From Nocardia vulneris (GTDB taxonomy: Bacteria; Actinomycetota; Actinomycetes; Mycobacteriales; Mycobacteriaceae), in the NCBI RefSeq assembly GCF_001613425.1, contig NZ_BDCI01000004.1:62001-126000 (forward strand): a DNA stretch of 64,000 nt. The letters run 5' to 3'. The notes under the pieces are model-generated. The model did not search any database and was not told where the DNA came from. It saw only the letters and a program-made list of their open reading frames with translations. A program made the translations under genes and the position numbers. This document shows, piece after piece, positions 6,927 through 14,384 of this stretch (position 1 is its first letter; every line of letters starts with the position of its first letter).

Positions 6927-7210
6927 GCTGTTCCTCTCGATCGTCCGTCGGCAGCCAATACAGTCGCAACATGCTGCGCCCACTGCTTCGGCTCGTCATC
7001 GAACCGGTAGCCGCACGCACACTCACGCCATTCGCGCCCCGTGTCCACATCGAGCATGTCGTACGGGTAGTGGCCTTCCAGTAACTCGGCCAACGCTTCG
7101 ATGCGGAATCGCCATGTACGTATCCGCTCCGCGCCGCTCTTGATGAGCATCTGGAGGATCGGGACGCCAGCCTCTATGTACCGCTGGATAACTGCTCCGA
7201 AGCGGCTCAT
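6923..7210 (-). CDS. Hypothetical phage protein, 95 aa
   Basis: MSRFGAVIQRYIEAGVPILQ, then a helical part and the C-terminal CACGYRFDDEPKQWAQHVA with a Cys-x-Cys and His, a possible zinc site resembling the CACG...H pattern of the 153-residue protein at 11891. Coupled by ATGA and GTGA. Function unknown. Confidence 0.6.
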   Translation of the reverse strand: MSRFGAVIQRYIEAGVPILQMLIKSGAERIRTWRFRIEALAELLEGHYPYDMLDVDTGREWRECACGYRFDDEPKQWAQHVATVLAADGRSRGTA

Positions 7211-7392
7211 GGCTTCTCCGTCTCGTCGGCTCGCCATTCGGACTCGTGACGCTCGTACAAGCGCTCGACCGGCCAGCCGGTGCGCTGCGACTCCCGGTGT
7301 ACCTCGTCGGGGTCGCTGGTCTCCATCCAAAGCTCGCCGTCCGGTTGGAGGATGCGGTACCAGCGGCCGGGCTGGAAGCCGTCGTCGCTCAC
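7207..7392 (-). CDS. Hypothetical phage protein, 61 aa
   Basis: From a GTG: MSDDGFQPGRWYRILQPDGE, then LWMETSDPDEVHRESQ. This small beta-strand domain with W-Y-R opening and E-T-S-D-P is common among actinophage early proteins. GTGA overlap with the upstream gene. Function unknown. Confidence 0.62.
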   Translation of the reverse strand: MSDDGFQPGRWYRILQPDGELWMETSDPDEVHRESQRTGWPVERLYERHESEWRADETEKP

Positions 7393-7556
7393 GGTGCTCC
7401 TCTTCCGGCTGATTCGAAGGCGGGCTGATACGCCCGCGCATAGTCGCCCCATCGCTCCTCGTACTCGAAGGTAGGGCGAATCACCTCCGTGGCGAAGCGT
7501 TCGCCGCAGGCGATCAGCACCACCCGGTCGGGGTGCCTCCACTGGACCGAATCCAT
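7389..7556 (-). CDS. Hypothetical phage protein, 55 aa
   Basis: MDSVQWRHPDRVVLIACGER continues to FATEVIRPTFEYEERWGDYA. The start forms a TGATG junction and the end a GTGA junction. No family recognised. Confidence 0.55.
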   Translation of the reverse strand: MDSVQWRHPDRVVLIACGERFATEVIRPTFEYEERWGDYARAYQPAFESAGRGAP

Positions 7557-7738
7557 CAGCGCTTGCAATTCGCGTAGATGGCGCCCGTGTAGTTGCGGGT
7601 GCCACCCGCCTCGCTGGTGTCGATTTTTTGGAGGGTGTCGTGGAACCGTTCGATGCCAGCGATCTTCTCCAGGAACGGTTCCAGGCCCTTATCGCCTGAA
7701 TAGTCGATACACAACGTCAAGGCGGTGACGTGGCTCAT
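7556..7738 (-). CDS. Hypothetical phage protein, 60 aa
   Basis: MSHVTALTLCIDYSGDKGLE continues to KIAGIERFHDTLQKIDTSEA. The opening resembles a ferredoxin-like small domain, but this is a guess. Coupled on both sides. Function unknown. Confidence 0.55.
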   Translation of the reverse strand: MSHVTALTLCIDYSGDKGLEPFLEKIAGIERFHDTLQKIDTSEAGGTRNYTGAIYANCKR

Positions 7739-8028
7739 GCGGGTGTCCCTCCCTCGGTGTCGGTGGGCTGGGGTAGTCCCCTCGCCTCGGCAGTCAACAT
7801 CAGCAGCTGCTTCACCGTGGGCGAGGTGTCGCGCGTAATCGTCGCCTCGACGCTCCATCGGCATTCGTCGCAGCCGCCGATCATGCGCATGTCGTTGCGG
7901 CCGCGCATCACATCCACGACGAGAACCGTGTCGAGGGTGCAGCCCGCGTCCTTCGTCTGCCAATCCAGGTCTCCACCGCATCCAGGGCAGGACATGGCCC
8001 GGCACAGCACGTTGTCGAACATGCCCAT
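7735..8028 (-). CDS. Zinc-binding phage protein, 97 aa
   Basis: MGMFDNVLCRAMSCPGCGGD with LDWQTKDAGC and GGCDECRWS gives two CxxC pairs expected to bind one zinc. Proteins starting MGMFD...CP.CG.. are common in phages and actinobacteria, with unknown role. Coupled by TGATG to the upstream gene. Confidence 0.68.
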   Translation of the reverse strand: MGMFDNVLCRAMSCPGCGGDLDWQTKDAGCTLDTVLVVDVMRGRNDMRMIGGCDECRWSVEATITRDTSPTVKQLLMLTAEARGLPQPTDTEGGTPA

Positions 8029-8663
8029 CAGGTCGCCTCCGTCTCGTCGGCGGGCTCGGATGGATTGGCCAGTGGCGGCACACTTGCTCGCTGCCGCACC
8101 TCATTCAGCTCCTCTACAAGCCATACGAACAGGTCGCTGGTTGCACGTCCGGCTAGATAGTTGGCCGTTTGCAAGTCGACCTCACCGCCCTCGTATACGA
8201 CCTTCATGATCGCGCTGACGAGCTTGTTCGGATCGACGCCGCCGACCGCGCGGCGCGGGAAACTGTTCAGACCCGGCGGCGGGCTCACTGCGGCCCCTTC
8301 GGCGGGCTCGGTGTAGATACCGGCCAGGATCGCCAGGGCAATTTCGATGCCGTCGACAGTGGCCTCAGCGAAGGCGTTATCGCGCGCCGCCCCTTCAGCG
8401 GCCAGCCGATCACGCTCGGCGATCACCTTCCGTATCGCCTCTACGTGACGGAGGACGCGATCAGGGTCATGGCGGGCAATATGTACACCGTCTCGTGGAT
8501 CGTGCGTTTCCGCGTGCAGTCCGCCGTACTCGCCGGTGTCTGAGACCCGGCCTTCTGCGTACACCCATTCGCGTTCGGCCGATGTGCCGCTGGTGGCCGT
8601 CGCGATTCGTTCGTCCTTTTCGAGTCCGGCCAACAGCCGGGCGAGGACATCCTCGATGGTCAC
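8028..8663 (-). CDS. DUF6221-like protein with C-terminal extension
   Basis: 211 residues from a GTG at 8663. The first 90 residues have the actinobacterial DUF6221 pattern as I recall it: a leading helix VTIEDVLARLLAGLEKDER, then HIARHDPDRVLRHVEAIRKV. The C-terminal half (ALAILAGIYTEPAEG, later LAGRATSDLFVWLVEELNEV) is an extra helical part. The frame stays open far upstream, but GTGA coupling with the 17-codon ORF fixes the start. Function unknown. Confidence 0.6.
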   Translation of the reverse strand: MTIEDVLARLLAGLEKDERIATATSGTSAEREWVYAEGRVSDTGEYGGLHAETHDPRDGVHIARHDPDRVLRHVEAIRKVIAERDRLAAEGAARDNAFAEATVDGIEIALAILAGIYTEPAEGAAVSPPPGLNSFPRRAVGGVDPNKLVSAIMKVVYEGGEVDLQTANYLAGRATSDLFVWLVEELNEVRQRASVPPLANPSEPADETEAT

Positions 8664-8713
8664 GATTTGGATCCTTCCACTGCCGCTCCGGTGGGTCCGT
8701 TGAATTCGGTCAC
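8660..8713 (-). CDS. 17-codon linking micro-ORF
   Basis: MTEFNGPTGAAVEGSKS starts in a GTGA overlap with the repaired upstream gene and ends in a GTGA overlap with the DUF6221-like gene. It may serve only to pass ribosomes on. Low confidence as a functional peptide. Confidence 0.3.
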   Translation of the reverse strand: MTEFNGPTGAAVEGSKS

Positions 8714-8918
8714 CGCCGTACCGCCAGGCTGATCGCGCGGACCAGGGTCGCCCAGTCCCCACCCGATCCCGCAACGACCGGCGCTCGGGCTTGTCGGGTT
8801 CGATCGGCGGGGCCGCGACGACCGGCCGCGCCGCGGCGGAACGCTCGGCGCGCTTCTTCTCCAGCAGCTCCTCGTGGTCGACGAAGGCCTGCCAGAACGG
8901 CGGCCTGGTAGCGGTCAT
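8710..8918 (-). pseudogene. Small phage gene with one-base frameshift
   Basis: Starts MTATRPPFWQAFVDHEELLE and in frame reaches RRSLRDRVG. From there the -1 frame reads DWATLVRAISLAVRR and stops at 8710, meeting the next ORF in a GTGA overlap. One extra G in the GGGG run near 8757 would give a clean 69-residue protein, so a single base appears lost. In the present frame it would run into the next gene as a fusion. Function unknown. A sequencing error is an alternative. Confidence 0.55.
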
Positions 8919-9298
8919 GTGTCCTCCTCGGCGACTGGCTGGCCGTATCCGGCTCGGCGCAGTAGGTGCAGGAACTCCCACATCGGCATCACGGCCAGTT
9001 GTTCGCCGGCCTCGCCGACGCCGCGGCGTTTCACCGCCAGGAATCCCACCTCCGCCCGGGCGGTCTTGACCTGCTGGCGGAGATCGTGGATCCACTGTGT
9101 CCAGTTCGTGGCACCCCAGTTCTTAGCTTGGGCGATCACGCCGGGTGCGACACCGACGACGGGGTCGAGGTGGATGTCCCCGCCGTCGCGCTGATAGCCG
9201 GCTCGGGTGGTTTCGGCGTGCGGGAACCCTGTGAGGCGGTAGTAGTCACGCTGGGAGCGCTCGAACTCAGATCCCTTGCGTTTGTTGCTATTCGCCAT
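8915..9298 (-). CDS. PD-(D/E)XK nuclease, Holliday-junction-resolvase-like
   Basis: 127 residues. MANSNKRKGSEFERSQRDYY opens with the Lys-rich KGxxFE helix typical of archaeal-type Hjc resolvases. GDIHLDPVVGVAPGVIAQAKN carries the catalytic Asp and Gln-x-Lys in the expected spacing. It would resolve branched DNA during recombination or packaging. GTG/ATG couplings place it in the same row as hypothetical early genes. Confidence 0.7.
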   Translation of the reverse strand: MANSNKRKGSEFERSQRDYYRLTGFPHAETTRAGYQRDGGDIHLDPVVGVAPGVIAQAKNWGATNWTQWIHDLRQQVKTARAEVGFLAVKRRGVGEAGEQLAVMPMWEFLHLLRRAGYGQPVAEEDT

Positions 9299-9638
9299 CG
9301 GTCGCCTCGATTCGTCCAGTGTCGTAGAACGCCTTCAGCACTGCCGCGTCGAATACGTCGTAGCCACGGTCAACGTCGTCTTGCGGCCAGCGGCCGATGC
9401 GACACAGATAGAGTCCGCCATCTGCTTCGATGGTGGCGAAGAACGAGAGCCGTCCGCGCTCCCATTCCAGGGCGATGCCGCCATCGTGGTCGGCTAACGG
9501 CTCAAGGTCGGCCGGAATGGCGCCGTTGAACTCGGCCGCCAGGCTGGCGTACGCGGCGAACACGCGCGGCGGGATCGCCTTGCTAGCAGGCCCGTCCCAG
9601 CCATCCTGTAGTTGTTCGAGGTCAGACAGTTTTGCCAT
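9288..9638 (-). CDS. Hypothetical protein with GWDG motif, 116 aa
   Basis: MAKLSDLEQLQDGWDGPASK begins with the L-x-x-L-x-D-G-W-D-G signature seen in many uncharacterised prokaryotic and phage proteins. Then LEWERGRLSFFATIEADGGL forms beta strands. Function unknown. Overlaps the resolvase-like gene by 11 bases. Confidence 0.65.
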   Translation of the reverse strand: MAKLSDLEQLQDGWDGPASKAIPPRVFAAYASLAAEFNGAIPADLEPLADHDGGIALEWERGRLSFFATIEADGGLYLCRIGRWPQDDVDRGYDVFDAAVLKAFYDTGRIEATDGE

Positions 9639-9954
9639 CGGTCACCTCCTGCCATGCCGTGAGGTACCGCTCCAGCTCGGCTGGGCGTCCGCGAATGAAC
9701 CCGGTGACGCGCTGGCTGTGGTCCGGGAGCAGTCCCGCCTGTTCGATTGCGTCGGTCAGGATGACAGCGAGGGCCTTGTGCCGCGGGGACAGCGGCGCCA
9801 GTCCACTGGGCAGGGTGACGGTTCCTGTCGCGGCGTCGACCGTCAGGTCGCCGTACAGTGCCAGCCCGGTAGCCAGGGTCTCGATGTGGACAGCCCGGAT
9901 CCGTTCGGCAGGAGCCATGGCGGCGGTCGAGTTGCTGTCGGTAGGTTCAGGCAT
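9622..9954 (-). CDS. Hypothetical phage protein, 110 aa
   Basis: MPEPTDSNSTAAMAPAERIR with later RHKALAVILTDAIEQAGLLP and a helical end. A later start at MAPAERIR is possible. First gene of this row. Function unknown. Confidence 0.58.
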   Translation of the reverse strand: MPEPTDSNSTAAMAPAERIRAVHIETLATGLALYGDLTVDAATGTVTLPSGLAPLSPRHKALAVILTDAIEQAGLLPDHSQRVTGFIRGRPAELERYLTAWQEVTDGKTV

Positions 9955-9966
9955 GATGATCGGCCC

Positions 9967-10467
9967 CTATCCGTACGAGCAGTTCAGATGCCAGCCGGGA
10001 CCACCCTCAGGCACCTTCAGCTCAAGTAGTTCGACGAACCGATTAAGTTGATCAACCCATTCCGGATCAGCGACAAGCGGCTTTAACTGCGTGGAACCGT
10101 AGGTCGTTTGAACCGATGCCTTCACGCGTACGCAATTCAGCTCGTATTCGTAACCGAAGCTATCGATCTCGATCGTGAGGTCGGCCAGCAACTCCCGTCG
10201 GCGCTCGCGGCTCGCCTCATATTCCTGGTACGCAGCTGAGGACTTCTCGTAGTCTGCCTCGATCCGCTGCCGTTCGTCGTCCGGCAGGGCGTAGTCAGTC
10301 TCCGGGTAGTCTGCCGGAAATGGGACGCTCACCCAGCCGAGGCGAGCCGCGTACGCGTCTTCCCAGTCGAATTCGCCGTCTTCGTCTTGTTCGAGCCACC
10401 AGTCCGGCTCGTATTCGTCGCCGAGGTCGTATCCGAAATACACGTCAGCGCTGAGCGATCTACCCAT
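9967..10467 (-). CDS. Acidic phage protein, 166 aa
   Basis: MGRSLSADVYFGYDLGDEYE continues very acidic, with ADYEKSSAAYQEYEASRERR as a coiled-coil-like middle and beta strands LTIEIDSFGYEYELNCVRVKA. The family opening SLSADVYFGYDL is common in actinophages. Its role is unknown. The start at 10467 is chosen over longer in-frame starts because of the AGGAGG-like site upstream. Confidence 0.66.
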   Translation of the reverse strand: MGRSLSADVYFGYDLGDEYEPDWWLEQDEDGEFDWEDAYAARLGWVSVPFPADYPETDYALPDDERQRIEADYEKSSAAYQEYEASRERRRELLADLTIEIDSFGYEYELNCVRVKASVQTTYGSTQLKPLVADPEWVDQLNRFVELLELKVPEGGPGWHLNCSYG

Positions 10468-10468
10468 G

Positions 10469-10657
10469 TCATTCCCTCCTGGATTGATGTGCCGCTTCGG
10501 CGGCGGCGATGCGTTCTTGGTGTGGTCCGCCGAGGCGGATGATCGGCGAGTACACGCCAAGGGTGCAGCGACGCCCAGGCGGTGCCTCGCACTGCGGGCA
10601 CAGCACCGACAGCGGGTCAGGGCGGTAGTCGTCGAGGCGGTAGACAGTGGCGGTCAT
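10469..10657 (-). CDS. Zinc-finger protein of the CPxC...PGxxC type, 62 aa
   Basis: MTATVYRLDDYRPDPLSVLC is followed by PQCEAPPGRRCTLG and GGPHQERIAAAE, the Cys-Cys-Cys-His pattern of a small zinc domain widespread in actinobacteria and their phages. Coupled by ATGA to the gene before. Function unknown. Confidence 0.66.
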   Translation of the reverse strand: MTATVYRLDDYRPDPLSVLCPQCEAPPGRRCTLGVYSPIIRLGGPHQERIAAAEAAHQSRRE

Positions 10658-10932
10658 CGCGGCATCCCTTTCCAGCTGCGTTCGTAGTCTTCTTGCATGA
10701 ACCACAGTGGGCAGCCGGGCATCTCGGAATCCCCTGGACGAACTTGGATGCCATCCGTCTTGGTAATGACGATGCCGTCCGGCGTGAGATTCCAATAGGC
10801 GGCGAACGGTCGCGGCCCTATGGAGGGGTCGACCAGGTAGGCGAGGTGTCGGATTTTCTTCGCGGTGCCCGTCCTCGCGACCTCAAGCTTCTCGGCTAGG
10901 CGGTGCAGGCTCCACATGATCTTCGCCGTCAC
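10654..10932 (-). CDS. Hypothetical phage protein, 92 aa
   Basis: MTAKIMWSLHRLAEKLEVAR is a helix resembling an HTH start (LAEKLEVARTGTAKKIRHLA), followed by beta strands GIVITKTDGIQVRP. A DNA-binding role is possible but unproven. Overlaps both neighbours by ATGA. Confidence 0.58.
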   Translation of the reverse strand: MTAKIMWSLHRLAEKLEVARTGTAKKIRHLAYLVDPSIGPRPFAAYWNLTPDGIVITKTDGIQVRPGDSEMPGCPLWFMQEDYERSWKGMPR

Positions 10933-11465
10933 GGCTGTGCCTCCCGGACCTCGGCCAAAACACGGGCCAGGGTGTCGATCACGTCCACCAGGCCGCCATC
11001 AGCCTGCGAGACGACGCCGCGGACCCAGTCGCTATTGACGACCTTCGGCGGCTCGCCCGCCTCGTAGCTGAACAGGGTGGCGGCGCGTAGCTCGGCGACT
11101 TCGTCTGGCGTCGGGTACCCGAGTGGGGGACGCTGCGCGGCCTCCAGCTCGGCGACGCGGCACTCCATGGCGAGCACCGCTGCGGCCGCCTTGGCTCTAT
11201 CGGATTCGACCTGCGCCTCCATCTCGGCGAGCCGCTCGAGGATCAGCGGGAACAGGTTCCGCATCCGGGCGATCAGCCGTGCGTCCTCGTCGCGGAGGAC
11301 CATGTCCACGACCGCCGCGCCGGGTTCGGCTTGCGACGCTGGAACGTCCGCCGTTTGGATACACCGGCCACCGATCATGTCGTTCAGGCACGAGTACCAC
11401 AGGCCTGGTGTGAGGGCGGCGTCGATCGCTTTCCCCTCGGCGATCAGGTCACGGTCAGTGGGCAT
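10929..11465 (-). CDS. Coiled-coil phage protein, 178 aa
   Basis: MPTDRDLIAEGKAIDAALTP, then long helices LFPLILERLAEMEAQVESDR and AAAAVLAMECRVAELEAAQ with heptad spacing. The N-terminal LTPGLWYS...MVLRDEDARLIARMRN fits small actinobacterial proteins of unknown function. Coupled to neighbours. Confidence 0.6.
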   Translation of the reverse strand: MPTDRDLIAEGKAIDAALTPGLWYSCLNDMIGGRCIQTADVPASQAEPGAAVVDMVLRDEDARLIARMRNLFPLILERLAEMEAQVESDRAKAAAAVLAMECRVAELEAAQRPPLGYPTPDEVAELRAATLFSYEAGEPPKVVNSDWVRGVVSQADGGLVDVIDTLARVLAEVREAQP

Positions 11466-11703
11466 CGGACACCTCCGAGATGATGAACTCCCTGATATGG
11501 GTCCTCATCCGGAAAGACCCCGTCGCTACCTCTCTGCCATCCCGCTCGTCGTCCCATTCAAGGCTGCCGCCGCATTCGTGGTCGGCAGCCCCCTTCGCTT
11601 CGTCTATCGAGTCATAGACGCCGATCCTCCAGCTGCCGGGGTCGATAAAGTATTCGCGAAGTTCGAATCTGACCGGTTCAGCGGTCGCCCGCTCGTCACT
11701 CAT
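11455..11703 (-). CDS. Hypothetical phage protein, 82 aa
   Basis: MSDERATAEPVRFELREYFI is followed by RIGVYDSIDEAKGAADHECG and GSLEWDDERDGREVATGSFR, a single alpha/beta domain. ATGA overlap with the upstream gene sets the start. Function unknown. Confidence 0.6.
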   Translation of the reverse strand: MSDERATAEPVRFELREYFIDPGSWRIGVYDSIDEAKGAADHECGGSLEWDDERDGREVATGSFRMRTHIREFIISEVSDAH

Positions 11704-11894
11704 CGCGGCTCTCCGTCCCCGGCGACCAGCTCGCTCAGTGAGGCCGAGATCTGGTCCAGCCGCTTCATGTCGCAGTCTGGACACCAATGCGGTCCCCACT
11801 TCGTCCCGGCAGGTTGGCCGCAGTCAACGCATGGCTGTCCTGATGGCACTTGGCACACATGACCCTGCGTCCCTTGACAATTCGGGTGGCTCAT
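11700..11894 (-). CDS. Double zinc-knuckle protein, 64 aa
   Basis: MSHPNCQGTQGHVCQVPSGQ then CVDCGQPAGTKWGPHWCPDC: two CxxC pairs plus earlier Cys/His make one or two zinc sites, followed by a helical tail DQISASLSELVAG. Common in actinophages. Probably binds nucleic acid or protein. Function unproven. Confidence 0.64.
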   Translation of the reverse strand: MSHPNCQGTQGHVCQVPSGQPCVDCGQPAGTKWGPHWCPDCDMKRLDQISASLSELVAGDGEPR

Positions 11895-12352
11895 TCGGCA
11901 CCGTCCTCGAGGAGCGGGGCCGGGCTGATCGGCACGCCTTTGCAGGTGTCGCAGTCCGGCTGACGTCCTTCGGGATACCCGCAGTCCGAACAGCGGACAG
12001 GTGCGGGCTCGGCCGGGTGTGGTGTCCACGGGCTACTCCACGTCTCCCGTGACACCACCGGCCGTCCACTCCAGATCCGCTCCGATCGGTAGCGGGCGAC
12101 GTCCTCGCTTCTGCACACCTCGACGAGAGTCGTGTCGGTCCAGTGGGTTTGGACGCCGTACTCGGTGACGATGTCGGAGCGGGGGATCACCAGATGCTCG
12201 GCTTCGACGGCTTCGGCGACATGCCACGCCCACGAGGAGATTGAGATGTAGGTCTCCCCGCACGCGCATTCGAGGCGGTCCTCATCGACGTCTGGGGTCT
12301 CGGTCGTGTGTGCGGCGAGAACCGCCATCAATGTGTTCGACGGGTCGCTCAT
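11891..12352 (-). CDS. Zinc-containing phage protein, 153 aa
   Basis: MSDPSNTLMAVLAAHTTETP leads to RLECACGETYISISSWAWHV (Cys-x-Cys ... His) and ends with VRCSDCGYPEGRQPDCDTCK, a second zinc ribbon. ATGA overlaps on both sides. Function unknown. Confidence 0.62.
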   Translation of the reverse strand: MSDPSNTLMAVLAAHTTETPDVDEDRLECACGETYISISSWAWHVAEAVEAEHLVIPRSDIVTEYGVQTHWTDTTLVEVCRSEDVARYRSERIWSGRPVVSRETWSSPWTPHPAEPAPVRCSDCGYPEGRQPDCDTCKGVPISPAPLLEDGAE

Positions 12353-12903
12353 TCGGTGTCCGCCTTCTCGGCTGGGATGGCGAGGACCTCGGCAGGCCAG
12401 GCCAGGTACTCGATGTCCCGAACTCCCTGCATGTTCGTGAGGCACGCACCCCTGAGGCCACTCTCATGAGTGGCGAGGAATCCCGCCCAGCCCATTCGGT
12501 CGCGGAACACCGTGCCGTCCGGGAACGCCAGCAGTTCTTCGAGATTCCCCGCCTTGAGGGCGGGGCGCCGGTAGGCGACGAGAGCATCGAGGAGTTCGGT
12601 GTCGGCGAGCAGGCGCTCGGCGATCGGCACGTAGTGGTCGGCGAGCCGGAACCCATGGGAGGTCCGCCGGTCACCTTCCCGCTTCAGCGCGGCGGCGAGC
12701 CGATCCACGATCCCCGCATTGCCGCCTGCTGCGTCCACTGACGAACGATCGGGCATGGTCTCGAGTCCTTGGGTGGGGCGGTGACATTCGCAGCGGCAGG
12801 GACGCGCACAGGTCTTGCATGTCTTGCGGCAGTCGTCGTGGTTCTCGTGCCAGCAGTACGTCGACAGGTAGTCGTGCACGCCACGGTTCGTCGTCTGTGT
12901 CAT
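12349..12903 (-). CDS. Cys-rich phage protein, 184 aa
   Basis: The N-terminus holds a dense zinc-binding cluster, CWHENHDDCRKTCKTCARPC followed by RCECH. The C-terminal part (IVDRLAAALKREGDRRTSHG, later YVPIAERLLADTELLDALVA) is a separate helical domain that could start internally at MPDRSSV. The Cys cluster pattern is frequent in actinobacteriophage proteins of unknown role. Start at 12903 is supported by ATGA overlap. Confidence 0.6.
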   Translation of the reverse strand: MTQTTNRGVHDYLSTYCWHENHDDCRKTCKTCARPCRCECHRPTQGLETMPDRSSVDAAGGNAGIVDRLAAALKREGDRRTSHGFRLADHYVPIAERLLADTELLDALVAYRRPALKAGNLEELLAFPDGTVFRDRMGWAGFLATHESGLRGACLTNMQGVRDIEYLAWPAEVLAIPAEKADTE

Positions 12904-13154
12904 GCCGCACCGTCCTCGACGAGCCGGTACCCGGTAGAGGTCGGATGCAGACGGTCGAGTTTGATCCGGACCGTCCGCCACCGCTTCGCGCGCTCGCCGC
13001 CAGGCTCGGTCTCCACCGAGCAGACCGCGCGGGGCTCAACGTCGTCCGTGAACGACAAGACGCGCAACGTGCGGCCCGCGCTACGCGGATCGTTGTCCGC
13101 CCAGGTTTGCCCGACACGGATCTCCGTGCCGTACTTGTTGACCGGCGCGTTCAT
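12900..13154 (-). CDS. Small beta-barrel-like phage protein, 84 aa
   Basis: MNAPVNKYGTEIRVGQTWAD, then DPRSAGRTLRVLSFTDDVEP and RIKLDRLHPTSTGYRLV. The V-G-Q-x-W-x-D-N-D-P pattern is found in many actinobacterial and phage proteins thought to form a small beta barrel. Function unknown. Coupled by ATGA. Confidence 0.63.
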   Translation of the reverse strand: MNAPVNKYGTEIRVGQTWADNDPRSAGRTLRVLSFTDDVEPRAVCSVETEPGGERAKRWRTVRIKLDRLHPTSTGYRLVEDGAA

Positions 13155-13366
13155 GCCACACGCTCCGGGGTGATCGCCGCCAGGTACTCCGCGAACAACT
13201 CGTGCACCCGATCCCGCACCTGCCGCAACTCCTCCACCGACCACTCCCGCGCACCAGGCGGGCCGTTGAGGATCAGCTCCACCTCGACGTGCGAGACGCC
13301 GCGGTCGAGTTTCTCGCGCACCACCTTCAGGGCGGCGGTGTCGGTTTCGTTCCGCGACAGCGTCAT
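13151..13366 (-). CDS. Hypothetical phage protein, 71 aa
   Basis: MTLSRNETDTAALKVVREKL, helical throughout, with REWSVEELRQVRDRVHELFA at the C-terminal side. Function unknown. ATGA overlaps on both sides. Confidence 0.58.
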   Translation of the reverse strand: MTLSRNETDTAALKVVREKLDRGVSHVEVELILNGPPGAREWSVEELRQVRDRVHELFAEYLAAITPERVA

Positions 13367-13689
13367 TCGCCCGCCTCCGCATCACGCAGCGCCTGCATGT
13401 CGGCGATGAACCGGATCGCCATCGCCGCCACCTGCTGCGCCTCGGCCATCGCCTCCGCCCACCGGTCGGCCTTGATGTCGTCCCACATCTCGTCGACCTC
13501 CTCCCGGAGGATCGCCCAACCCTCGTGCATGGAGTTCATCGGCGGGAACTTTGTGATCGCGCGATTGAGTTCGCCGAGGACATCACCGGCGATGCCGTGG
13601 TGTGCCACCGACAGCCGGGTGAATTCGCTCTCGGGCGCGGACTCGGTGATGCCGTGCATCAGACGGGCGCCCATTCCTGGTGTGCTCAT
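13363..13689 (-). CDS. MazG-like nucleotide-hydrolase-type protein
   Basis: 108 residues with MNSMHEGWAILREEVDEMWD and then AEAMAEAQQVAAMAIRFIAD, the E-E-x-x-E ... A-x-x-A pattern of the helical MazG-like/dUTPase superfamily. Such phage proteins may hydrolyse (d)NTPs or lower alarmone levels. Only the first acidic cluster is clearly present, so activity is uncertain. Overlaps the previous gene by ATGA. Confidence 0.6.
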   Translation of the reverse strand: MSTPGMGARLMHGITESAPESEFTRLSVAHHGIAGDVLGELNRAITKFPPMNSMHEGWAILREEVDEMWDDIKADRWAEAMAEAQQVAAMAIRFIADMQALRDAEAGE

Positions 13690-13882
13690 TGCTGGTTCTC
13701 TCTTTCGTCAGCGTCGATTGCTGCTTGCGCACGGGCGGAAGGGGTCCGCTCGGCGAAGTCGTTGTCGTGCACCGTCCCCGCGATCAGGTGCGGTTTGTGC
13801 TCCAGGCACGGGATCGCCAGCCACGGCGACAGCGCGGGTCGCGGCATGTCGGGCTTTCGGGCTCCCCATAGCGGTCAGGCAT
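13686..13882 (-). pseudogene. Zinc-type phage gene with one-base frameshift
   Basis: MPDRYGEPESPTCRDPRCRR runs in one frame to GW. The next frame continues AIPCLEHKPHLIAGTVHDND to a stop at 13686 that overlaps the next start by ATGA. The combined Cys pattern C-x4-C ... C-x2-H matches a small zinc protein common in actinophages. Restoring one G after TGG near 13826 gives exactly 66 codons. Present reading would end early at 32 residues. Either decay or a sequencing error. Confidence 0.5.
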
Positions 13883-14384
13883 CGCCGATCACCTCGTTCA
13901 ACGGGCGAGCGAAGCCCGGCATCTCCACCGCGCGCCGCACCTTCGGCAACTGCTGGCGCTCCTGTAGGCGGCGCCGGAACTCCGTGGCCTGCTGCTCGGT
14001 CAGCTGGAGTTGCGGCTCGCGGCCCAACGCCACCCGGCGAGCGAACCGATGCGCCTCCGGAGGTGAGATCCCCATGTCCTGCAGGACGTAGTTCGCTTCC
14101 TCCATCAGCTCGCGTTGCTCGTCGGTCAGTGCCTTGAGCTGCTCGAAGTAGGCGGCGCGGGCATGGCGCACGATCGAGGCCGGCAACGGCCGGAACCCTT
14201 CCTCGGCCATCCGGTAGGCGCGGGCCACGCCAGACAGGAGGTCTTCGCGGGAAAGCCCTGATTCGCCGAACACCTCCGCCCAGGCCAGGACGGTTGATTC
14301 GCCACCGTGCGGAAACCACGGGTCGTTCGCGGCGCACTTGGCCAGGACGAGCGCCGCGGTCGCCCGATCGTCGTCGCTGATCAT
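13875..14384 (-). CDS. Helical protein beside the replication initiator, 169 aa
   Basis: MISDDDRATAALVLAKCAAN, followed by TVLAWAEVFGESGLSREDLL and GVARAYRMAEEGFRPLPASI. The opening resembles phage helicase-loader or replisome-organiser N-terminal domains, in which a helical domain binds the replicative helicase. It directly follows the likely initiator (ATGA overlap), where a loader would be expected. Role inferred from position and general pattern only. Confidence 0.55.
   Translation of the reverse strand: MISDDDRATAALVLAKCAANDPWFPHGGESTVLAWAEVFGESGLSREDLLSGVARAYRMAEEGFRPLPASIVRHARAAYFEQLKALTDEQRELMEEANYVLQDMGISPPEAHRFARRVALGREPQLQLTEQQATEFRRRLQERQQLPKVRRAVEMPGFARPLNEVIGDA

Noticed and set aside
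13202..14137. Plus-strand frame of 311 codons in the prophage
   Set aside because: Shadow of the coupled minus-strand prophage genes. No ribosome-binding site or domain.
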